Source of the DNA: Phytohabitans flavus
GTDB taxonomy: Bacteria > Actinomycetota > Actinomycetes > Mycobacteriales > Micromonosporaceae
Direction of reading: 5' to 3'
Length of the DNA stretch: 64,000 bases
NCBI RefSeq assembly: GCF_011764545.1
Contig: NZ_AP022870.1
Coordinates: forward strand, 7,384,001 to 7,448,000
Shown: piece after piece, positions 57,952-64,000 of the stretch
How positions within the stretch are numbered: the first letter of the stretch is position 1
Layout of the letters: each line of letters starts with the position of its first letter
Notes under the pieces: model-generated
Seen by the model: only the letters and a program-made list of their open reading frames with translations
The model's database searches: none
Told to the model about the DNA's origin: nothing
Made by a program: the position numbers and the translations under genes

Positions 57952-60066
57952 CTACGCGCCGGCCTTGACCGATCGGAGGAGAACGGTAGCCACGTCGACG
58001 ACCTCGACCTTTTCGCTGGCTCCCCTGCCGGTGACGCCGTCATTGATCATGGTGTGGCAGAAGGGGCAGCCGACGGCGATGGTGGTGGCGCCGGTGTCGA
58101 GGGCCTCGTCGACCCGTTCGGTGTTGATGCGTTTGCCGATGCGCTCTTCCATCCACATGCGAGCACCGCCGGCACCGCAGCAGAAGGAGCGCTCGGTGTT
58201 TCGGGGCATTTCGGTGATGCCACTGGCGGTGGCGTTGGTGAGCAGCTCGCGGGGTGGGGTGAAGACCCGGTTGTGGCGGCCGAGGTAGCAGGGGTCGTGA
58301 TAGGTGACCGTCCCGTCCAGCGGCTGGACCGGGGTGAGCTTTCCGGCGGCGACCAGGTCGGCCAGGAGCTGGGTGTGGTGCACGACCTGCACGTTCTTCA
58401 GCCCCAGCTGCGGATACTCGTTGGCCAGGGTGTTGAAGCAGTGCGGGCATGAGGCGACGATCTTGGTGACCTTGGCCTCGGTCAGCGTTTCGACGTTTTG
58501 CTGGGCGAGCATCTGGAAGAGGAACTCGTTGCCGATACGGCGGGCCGGATCCCCGGTGCAGGTCTCGCCCTCGCCGAGGATGGCGAAGTCGACCCCCGCC
58601 TCGTGCAGGAGAGTGGCGACGGCGCGGGCGGTTTTCTTGGCCCGGTCTTCGAACGCGGCAGCACACCCGACCCAGTACAGGTACTCGAACTCGGTGTCGC
58701 CGTCGGCACGCTTGATCTCGAAGTCGAGGGATTTGGTCCAGTCTTCGCGCGTGTTCGGCGGGGCGCCCCATGGGTTGCCCTTGTTTTCCAGGTTCCGCAG
58801 CATCACTCCGGCCTCGGACGGGAAGGAGGACTCGATCAGGACCTGGTAGCGGCGCATGTCGACGATGTGGTCGACGTGCTCGATGTCGACCGGGCACTGC
58901 TCGACGCAGGCGCCGCAGGTGGTGCAGGACCACAGCACGTCCGGGTCGATCACGCCCTGCTCGTCCGGGCCGCCGATCAAGGGCCGCTGGGCTTCGGCCA
59001 GGGCGAGAGCGTCCACGTTCGAGTGGTCGGGGTTGGGGCCGGCGAGCAGGTAGGGGGCCTTGGCGTAGGCGTGGTCGCGCAGGGAGAGCACGAGCAGCTT
59101 CGGGGAGAGCGGCTTGCCGGTATTCCAGGCGGGGCACTGGGACTGGCAGCGGCCGCACTCGGTACAGGTGGTGAAGTCCAGCAGCCCCTTCCACGTGAAC
59201 TGCTCGACGGCGGCGACCCCGAACTGGTCCTTGTCCGGGTCGGCCTCCTCGAAGTCCAGCAGCTTGCCGTTCGAGGTCATGGGCCTGAGGGCGCCGAGGC
59301 CGGAGCCGGCGGGCCGGCTTGGGTCGCGCTTGAAGAAGATGTTGAAGAACGCGGCGAACCGGTGCCAGGCCACGCCCATGGTGAGGTGGGTGGCGATGAC
59401 GATCAGCCAGGTCATCGACACCACGATCTTGACCATCGCGACCGTGGACAGGCCGGCCGGTGAGGCGGGCAGCAGGTCGCCGAGCCCGTGAGAGACCGGG
59501 GCTGCCCAGGTCGGCCACTCCAGGTGTCCGTCCGCGGCTTTGAACCCACGGATCAGGAATCCGCAGAGCAGGACCGCGACGATCACCCACTCGACGAAGT
59601 AGCCCTGCCACATCGTCGACCCGGTGAACCGCGACCGTCCTGCCGGCCGGGTGGGCCGGTTTGCCAGCCGGATACCGATCAACACCAGGATCCCGGCCAG
59701 CCCGAATACCCCGATGACCTCGGTGGCCAGCCCGTAGACCGCCCAACCACCGATGACGGGAAGACCGGCGTCCGGGTCGACAACCTCGAAGTAGGCCTCC
59801 AACACCAGCAGCGACAGCACGATGAACGCGACCATCACGAACCAGTGCGCCGCCCCGACCACCGACCACTTCAACATCCGCGTGTGGCCGACCGTCTCGG
59901 ACAGCATCCGCCCGAGCCTGACTGGCCAGTTACCAAACCGGGACGGATCCGGCTGACCCACACGGATCACCGCCACCATCCGCCAGACCGCCCGCACGGC
60001 CAGCACCACCGCTACCGCAGTGATCACAGCCGCTACGGCAGAGGTCACGATCTGGACGGTGCCCAT
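57952..60066 (-). CDS. Membrane Fe-S reductase (HdrD/Rv0338c-like)
   Basis: 704 residues. N-terminal five to six membrane helices (haem-type di-haem cytochrome-like region, residues ~5-260), two 4Fe-4S clusters (CTECGRCQSQCP and CTTCGACVEQCP), then two CCG domains (HDPCYLGRHNRVF and SFCCGAGGARMW) like heterodisulfide reductase subunit HdrD. Orthologue of the essential mycobacterial Rv0338c by architecture; the electron partner is unknown. ATG 60066. An operator with TTACCG arms precedes it. Stop at 57952 lies 46 bases from VanZ. Confidence 0.93.
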   Translation of the reverse strand: MGTVQIVTSAVAAVITAVAVVLAVRAVWRMVAVIRVGQPDPSRFGNWPVRLGRMLSETVGHTRMLKWSVVGAAHWFVMVAFIVLSLLVLEAYFEVVDPDAGLPVIGGWAVYGLATEVIGVFGLAGILVLIGIRLANRPTRPAGRSRFTGSTMWQGYFVEWVIVAVLLCGFLIRGFKAADGHLEWPTWAAPVSHGLGDLLPASPAGLSTVAMVKIVVSMTWLIVIATHLTMGVAWHRFAAFFNIFFKRDPSRPAGSGLGALRPMTSNGKLLDFEEADPDKDQFGVAAVEQFTWKGLLDFTTCTECGRCQSQCPAWNTGKPLSPKLLVLSLRDHAYAKAPYLLAGPNPDHSNVDALALAEAQRPLIGGPDEQGVIDPDVLWSCTTCGACVEQCPVDIEHVDHIVDMRRYQVLIESSFPSEAGVMLRNLENKGNPWGAPPNTREDWTKSLDFEIKRADGDTEFEYLYWVGCAAAFEDRAKKTARAVATLLHEAGVDFAILGEGETCTGDPARRIGNEFLFQMLAQQNVETLTEAKVTKIVASCPHCFNTLANEYPQLGLKNVQVVHHTQLLADLVAAGKLTPVQPLDGTVTYHDPCYLGRHNRVFTPPRELLTNATASGITEMPRNTERSFCCGAGGARMWMEERIGKRINTERVDEALDTGATTIAVGCPFCHTMINDGVTGRGASEKVEVVDVATVLLRSVKAGA

Positions 60067-60129
60067 GTACGTCGCCCTCCCTGTGGAAAGGTCGTGGCCT
60101 CACCGCCACGAGAGCAGCGTACTGGTTGG

Positions 60130-60145
60130 GTTACCGAACGGTAAC
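60130..60145 (-). promoter_or_regulatory. Palindromic operator upstream of the Fe-S reductase
   Basis: GTTACCG-AA-CGGTAAC, 64 bases upstream of the ATG, is the most symmetric copy of the 14-bp element found twice before the acyl-CoA dehydrogenase. An adjacent TGAGTAA (60147-60153) looks like an extra half-site. Confidence 0.7.
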
Positions 60146-60198
60146 GTGAGTAAAGTCGCAGCCCACGGCAACCTTAGAGGGTCGGCCGGGCCTGCCGA

Positions 60199-60462
60199 TC
60201 ACCGCCAGCGCGACAGCAGGATCAGCGAGGCGACCATCGAGCCGAAGCCGACCGCGAGGTTCCAATACCCCCAGGACTCGACGGGGTAGAGGGTCTCGGT
60301 CAAGTAGTAGACGACGAGCCAACCAATGCCAGCGAAGATGAGGGCCACGGCGGTGGCCGGCAGCCAGATGGGGCTCGGCTTCTTGGCTGCCTGCGCTGCC
60401 GACGGACGGACATCGGTCGGCGGCGTGTAGACCTTCTTCTTCCGGACCTGAGACTTGGGCAC
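60199..60462 (-). CDS. crgA: Cell division protein CrgA
   Basis: 87 residues from GTG 60462. A basic N-terminus (PKSQVRKKKVYTPP) and two membrane helices (IWLPATAVALIFAGIGWLVVYYL, in part: ATAVALIFAGIGWLVVYY; and NLAVGFGSMVASLILL), ending in SRWR. CrgA is an actinobacterial septation protein interacting with FtsZ/FtsI. AGGAG ribosome site. Divergent from the DUF881 gene, the usual arrangement near oriC. Confidence 0.95.
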   Translation of the reverse strand: MPKSQVRKKKVYTPPTDVRPSAAQAAKKPSPIWLPATAVALIFAGIGWLVVYYLTETLYPVESWGYWNLAVGFGSMVASLILLSRWR

Positions 60463-60592
60463 GACGCTTACTCCTGTCAACGCTTTGGTACATAGATTAG
60501 CGCCGCTGCACCCGGCCGTCAGCCGGGCGAGGCTCGCACCTACCGCTAGAGTAGTCAAGCCGGCGCGCGGAAGCACGAGGGGGCTGAGACGG

Positions 60593-61402
60593 GTGGAGTA
60601 CACCTCCGGCGGCGCCTCGTGGCGTGAGGCACTGCGGACGGCAGCCTCCGGGCTCTTCTCCCGACCCACCGGGCGACGGCGATCTCCCTGGTCAGTCGGC
60701 GTCCCTCTGATCGCGATCGCCGCTGGCCTACTCTTCACCACCAGCGCGACCACAGCCAACGGTACGTCGCTGCGCGAAGATCGTCGCCCCCAGCTCGCCC
60801 AGCTCATCGAGGATCGGCGGGAGCGGGTCGAGGCGAGCGACCGCCGGCGCGCGGCGCTGCTGGCCGAGGTCGAGGCGGAGACGGAGGCGCTCGCCGGCTC
60901 GGACGCACCGATCGCCGACCAGCGGCGCCGAGGTGAGGCGAGCCGCCAGAGCGCGGGCTTCACCAAGCTGCGCGGGCCAGGGCTGACCGTGGAGCTCGAC
61001 GACGCGCCTCGGCTGGGCGAGACCCGGCCGGGCAACCCAAGCAACGACGACCTCGTTGTACACCAGAGTGACGTTCAGGCTGTAGTCAACGCACTGTGGG
61101 CCGGAGGCGCCGAAGCGATGTCGATCATGGATGTCCGGGTGATCTCTACCAGCGCGGTACGCTGCGTTGGCAACACGCTGCTGCTCCACGGGAGGGTGTA
61201 TTCCCCACCCTTCAAGATCACCGCAATCGGTGACCCGGCGAAGCTGCGCGGTGCTCTGGATGCCTCCGACGGCGTGCGCCTGTTCCGCGATGCTGTGGAC
61301 CACTTCGGCCTCGGCTACCGCGAGACCGTGGAAGGAAACGTGACGGTGCCGGCATACGACGGTTCCAGCGCCCTCAGCGAGGTCGAGGTGCCGCCGAAGT
61401 GA
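60593..61402 (+). CDS. DUF881 family membrane protein
   Basis: 269 residues from GTG 60593. One membrane helix (SVGVPLIAIAAGLLFTTSATTA, ~40-58), a coiled coil (LAQLIEDRRERVEASDRRR) and the extracellular DUF881 domain with GPGLTVELDDAP, DVQAVVNALWAGGAEAMSI and ISTSAVRCVGNTLLLHGR. Common near crgA and sortase genes in actinobacteria; function unknown, probably envelope. Ends 10 bases before the sortase gene. Confidence 0.9.
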   Translation: MEYTSGGASWREALRTAASGLFSRPTGRRRSPWSVGVPLIAIAAGLLFTTSATTANGTSLREDRRPQLAQLIEDRRERVEASDRRRAALLAEVEAETEALAGSDAPIADQRRRGEASRQSAGFTKLRGPGLTVELDDAPRLGETRPGNPSNDDLVVHQSDVQAVVNALWAGGAEAMSIMDVRVISTSAVRCVGNTLLLHGRVYSPPFKITAIGDPAKLRGALDASDGVRLFRDAVDHFGLGYRETVEGNVTVPAYDGSSALSEVEVPPK

Positions 61403-61412
61403 AGGATCTGCG

Positions 61413-62507
61413 GTGAGCCGGCATCGTGCGACGGACGGGGAAGACCAGACCGCGATCATCCCCCGCGTGACCGAAGAGAGTGCGCCCCGCGCGGTGCGGC
61501 CAAGCCCTCGACCGGCCGCGCCCACCGGCCCGCCGGTAGTGCCCGGCCCGCCTCCGGGTCCCGTGGCTGGGCGGCCGCCGGCGGACCTGCCGCCGCCTCC
61601 GGCCCGCGTTCCGCTGGACCGGCCTGAGACGCCCACCGCGATCATCCCGGCCGTGTCGTCCGACGCGACCGGGCTGCTCGGCGCCGTACCGCCGGTGCCG
61701 CCCAAGCCCGACCTGCCCGAGGGCGCCGCCACGGCCGCGCCCGTGCGTACGCAGCCACGGCGCGGCGAGCGGGTGGTCAAGCTGCGGCCGGAGCAGACCG
61801 ACGACGGCTACAAGAGCGTGTATTCCGAGCTCACCCGCCCGACGATCGGCTCCCGTATCCGCGCCGGCGTGCGCGGCGTCGGCGAGCTCCTGATTACGCT
61901 CGGCGTGATCGTGCTGCTTTTCGCGGCGTACGAGGTGTGGGGCACCACCGCGATCATCGGCGGCCACCAGGACACGCTCGGCCAGCAGCTGGACCAGCAG
62001 TGGGACCAGCCGGACCCGACCGTCGGCCCCACGCCGAGCGCCTCCCCCAAGCCGCTGGCCGGCAACGCGATCGCCCGCCTCTATATCCCCAAGCTCGACA
62101 AGCAGTGGGTGGTCGTAGAGGGCGTCACGCAAAAGGACATCCGGTACGCGCCTGGCCACTATCCCAGCAGCGCAGATCCGGGCAAGATCGGCAATTTCGC
62201 CGTCGCCGGGCATCGCAACCGGGCCACGTTCTGGCGGCTGGACGAGCTCGACAACGGCGACGTGATCGTTGTGGAGACCAAGACCCAGTGGTTCGTCTAC
62301 AAGGTGGTTCGCACGCGGATCGTGCGGCCGACGCAGGTCGAGGTCGTGGCGCCAGTGCCTGGGGAGCCGGGTAAGAAGCCGACCCAGGCGATGGTCACGC
62401 TCACCACCTGCAACCCGAAGTTGGACAACTATCAGCGCCTTATCGTGCACGGCGAGCTGACCCGTACGCAGGCCCGGTCCGACGGCCAGCCGGCGGAGCT
62501 GGGTTAG
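61413..62507 (+). CDS. Class E sortase
   Basis: 364 residues. Cytoplasmic Pro-rich N-terminus (~1-145), one membrane helix (GVGELLITLGVIVLLFAAYEV), then a sortase domain with active-site His in FAVAGHRNRATFW, Cys in MVTLTTCNPK and Arg in YQRLIVHGEL. Class E sortases anchor proteins with LAXTG-type signals to the cell wall. No obvious substrate gene is in the window. GTG 61413. Confidence 0.93.
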   Translation: MSRHRATDGEDQTAIIPRVTEESAPRAVRPSPRPAAPTGPPVVPGPPPGPVAGRPPADLPPPPARVPLDRPETPTAIIPAVSSDATGLLGAVPPVPPKPDLPEGAATAAPVRTQPRRGERVVKLRPEQTDDGYKSVYSELTRPTIGSRIRAGVRGVGELLITLGVIVLLFAAYEVWGTTAIIGGHQDTLGQQLDQQWDQPDPTVGPTPSASPKPLAGNAIARLYIPKLDKQWVVVEGVTQKDIRYAPGHYPSSADPGKIGNFAVAGHRNRATFWRLDELDNGDVIVVETKTQWFVYKVVRTRIVRPTQVEVVAPVPGEPGKKPTQAMVTLTTCNPKLDNYQRLIVHGELTRTQARSDGQPAELG

Positions 62508-62516
62508 GGGCGCGGG

Positions 62517-62816
62517 ATGTACGCGTGGATCTGGCGACACCTACCGTTTCGGCCGTGGCCGGCCAAGCTGGCCACCTCGCTGGTACTCATCGCCGCTATC
62601 GGGGCATTGTTCTGGTACGTGGTCTTTCCCTGGGCCGAGCCGCTCCTGCCGTTCGACGACGTGCAGGTGACCGAGGACTCGGGGGTCCCGGCCGGAGAGT
62701 CCGGCGAGTCCGGCGCACCCGTCCAGCCCGGCGCGCCCGGGGTTGAGGACGAGCCAGCGACCGGGGACGAGCACGATATCCCGTACAGCACGGAACAGCC
62801 CGCGACCCCTAGGTGA
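62517..62816 (+). CDS. Hypothetical membrane protein, 99 aa
   Basis: One membrane helix (LATSLVLIAAIGALFWYVVF, residues ~18-37) and an acidic, Gly/Pro-rich tail predicted outside the cell (ESGESGAP, EDEPATGDEHD). ATG 62517. It lies between the sortase and pabA and is probably co-transcribed. I recall similar short proteins in this position in relatives but no name. Confidence 0.65.
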   Translation: MYAWIWRHLPFRPWPAKLATSLVLIAAIGALFWYVVFPWAEPLLPFDDVQVTEDSGVPAGESGESGAPVQPGAPGVEDEPATGDEHDIPYSTEQPATPR

Positions 62817-62820
62817 TGGC

Positions 62821-63467
62821 ATGCGCGTCCTTGTGATCGACAACTACGACTCGTTCGTCTACAACCTGGTCCAGTACCTGGGCCAGCTCGGCGCCGAGTG
62901 CGACGTGCGGCGCAACGACGAGATCGACCTGGCCGCCGTCGGCCGCTCCGGCGCCGCCGGGATCCTGCTCTCCCCGGGCCGGGTACACCCGAGCGCGCCG
63001 GTATCTGCATGGACGTGATCCGGGAGTACGGCGGCGAGCTGCCCATCTTCGGCGTGTGCCTGGGCCACCAGGCGTTCGCCGCGGCGTACGGTGCGACCGT
63101 CAACCGCGCCCCGGAGCTGCTGCACGGCAAGACCTCGGACGTACACCACAAGGGCGCGGGTGCGCTGGCCGGGCTGCCCGACCCGTTCACGGCGACCCGC
63201 TACCACTCGCTCGCCGTGGTCGAGTCGACGCTGCCTGACGAGATCGAGGTGACCGGCCGCACCGACTCCGGTGTGGTCATGGCGATGCGCCACCGCGAAC
63301 TGCCGATCGAGGGCGTGCAGTTTCACCCCGAGTCGGTACTCACCGAGGGCGGTCACATCATGCTGGCAAACTGGCTTGCCGCGTGTGGCCTGCCCAGCGC
63401 CCTCGACCGCGCGCCGGCGCTCGCCGCGGAGGTGGAGGAGCGCCGCCGCGCCGCCTTCGCCTCCTAG
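62821..63467 (+). CDS. pabA: Aminodeoxychorismate/anthranilate synthase glutamine amidotransferase, one frameshift
   Basis: Class I glutamine amidotransferase: DNYDSFVYNLVQYLG, LSPGPGTPERAG (after correction), FGVCLGHQAF (catalytic Cys) and VQFHPESVLT (His, Glu). It supplies ammonia for p-aminobenzoate and/or tryptophan synthesis; PabA and TrpG cannot be separated by sequence alone. About 215 residues. The frame breaks at 62979-62980, where one missing C in CCCGGGCC(C)GGG explains it, so the gene is probably intact in the organism. ATG 62821. Confidence 0.92.
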
Positions 63468-63471
63468 CTAG

Positions 63472-63500
63472 TTATCCACAGCGGGGCCAAGTTATCCACA
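63472..63500 (+). promoter_or_regulatory. Two DnaA boxes in direct repeat
   Basis: TTATCCACA occurs at 63472-63480 and 63492-63500, each within AGTTATCCACAG, 20 bases start to start. Both are perfect consensus DnaA boxes in the gap between pabA and hicA. Confidence 0.75.
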
Positions 63501-63521
63501 GGTCCATCCAGCCGGCTTTAC

Positions 63522-63551
63522 TTGATCTGTCCACCCGTGTAGACGTACACT
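63522..63551 (+). promoter_or_regulatory. hicA promoter with overlapping palindrome
   Basis: TTGATC (63522-63527) and TACACT (63546-63551) form a -35/-10 pair with 18 bases between. GTGTA-GACG-TACAC (63537-63550) covers the -10 and abuts the hicA ATG, a likely HicB operator. Confidence 0.6.
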
Positions 63552-63764
63552 ATGCGAAGGACAGACCTGATCAAGAAGATTCACCACGCCGCTGTCCGGG
63601 CGGGCACGACCTTCGTGCTCGTGCGCGAGGGCGGCAGCCATTCGATCTTCCGGTGTGGTGGGCAGTGCATCGTGGTCCCACGGCATCGCGAGATCAGCGA
63701 GATGACCGCGCGCGGCATCATGCGCGACCTGGATGCCGTCCTGGGGAAGGACTGGTGGAAGTGA
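63552..63764 (+). CDS. hicA: HicA-type mRNA interferase toxin
   Basis: 70 residues, double-stranded RNA-binding-like fold. Family motif VREGGSHSIFRCGG with the catalytic His (GGSH), and IVVPRHREISEMTARGIMRDL toward the end. ATG 63552 with no visible SD. Stop overlaps the antitoxin start (GTGA), so the two are coupled. Confidence 0.9.
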   Translation: MRRTDLIKKIHHAAVRAGTTFVLVREGGSHSIFRCGGQCIVVPRHREISEMTARGIMRDLDAVLGKDWWK

Positions 63765-64000
63765 AGACCTATACCGCAGTTTGCCGCCGATCCGGTGACT
63801 GGTGGGCGATCAGCGTGCCGGAGCTCAAGGGTGTGCACACCCAGGCCCGCCGTCTCGACCAGGCTGAGGGCATGGCACGGGACGCGATCGCCCTGATGCT
63901 CGAGGTCGATCCCGCGACGGTCGCCGTCGACGTGCGGCCGGAGCTTCCGGAGGTCGTGTCCCACGCGCTGGCGGCGCGGCGGGCGGCCCGGCAGGCCGAG
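63761..64000 (+). CDS. hicB: HicB-type antitoxin, truncated by window end
   Basis: 80 residues visible from GTG 63761; the gene runs off the right edge. The N-terminal partial RNase H-like HicB domain is clear: YTAVCRRSGDWWAISVPELKG and ARRLDQAEGMARDAIALMLE. A C-terminal DNA-binding part should follow outside the window. Partner of hicA. Confidence 0.88.
   Translation, partial: MKTYTAVCRRSGDWWAISVPELKGVHTQARRLDQAEGMARDAIALMLEVDPATVAVDVRPELPEVVSHALAARRAARQAE

Noticed and set aside
58040..59869. 609-codon minus-strand frame inside the Fe-S reductase
   Set aside because: Out-of-frame reading of the same strand, very rich in Arg/His/Pro; the 704-residue frame carries the cluster motifs.

Overview
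This window is high-GC actinobacterial DNA, most likely from the Micromonosporaceae. That placement is inferred from base composition, GTG/TTG starts, actinobacterial families (CrgA, DUF881, class E sortase, HspR, DUF3151, DUF6458, DUF1707, an EspI-like ATPase) and HspR/HAIR heat-shock control. The right end (crgA, DUF881, sortase E, pabA/trpG) is the block that in many actinobacteria lies beside pknB/pbpA/ftsW near oriC, so the window is probably origin-proximal.

Layout. 1-2.5 kb: tail of an unknown gene and a proline-rich MinD/ParA-like ATPase. 2.5-4.1 kb: YCII/DGPF protein and ECF sigma factor (ECF42 type) behind a matching promoter. 4.1-13.2 kb: DUF3151, LOG protein, class II aldolase, DedA, ArsR regulator, pyrE, an SDR and two paralogous membrane proteins. 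13.2-23.7 kb: clpB and the dnaK-grpE-dnaJ-hspR operon, with HAIR operators at both promoters, and a Kef antiporter module between them. 23.9-30.1 kb: two dynamin-like GTPases with accompanying genes of unknown function. 30.5-33.9 kb: 2-oxoacid dehydrogenase E1 alpha, E1 beta and E2. 34.0-39.6 kb: a very large FG/proline-repeat membrane protein with an LppU-like tail, coupled to a thioredoxin/NHL protein. 39.6-41.8 kb: the 5-oxoprolinase genes pxpA, pxpC and pxpB. 41.8-48.8 kb: hemolysin III, SixA flanked by DUF6458 paralogues, acyl-CoA dehydrogenase, PP2C phosphatase, RlpA-like protein, a phosphoribosyltransferase and a MazG-like enzyme. 48.9-50.0 kb: a small accessory patch with a RelE/HigB-type toxin-antitoxin pair beside tRNA-Gly(CCC). 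50.1-57.9 kb: a SOS box between a PPOX protein and dcd, an NlpC/P60 hydrolase under a c-di-AMP riboswitch, a transglycosylase-amidase, two CNNM/CorC proteins and VanZ. 58-64 kb: a large Fe-S reductase, crgA, DUF881, sortase E, pabA/trpG and a HicAB pair behind two DnaA boxes.

Sequence quality matters here. At least twelve conserved genes change frame. All of the roughly seventeen shifts go the same way (one base missing) and almost all sit in G/C runs, which points to uncorrected deletion errors in the assembly rather than pseudogenes. Those genes are annotated across their full span with the break noted.

The regulatory sites are the most informative part: HAIR at clpB and dnaK, a LexA box before dcd, a c-di-AMP riboswitch, a repeated 14-bp TTACCG-type operator shared by the acyl-CoA dehydrogenase and the Fe-S reductase, and palindromes overlapping the promoters of both toxin-antitoxin loci.
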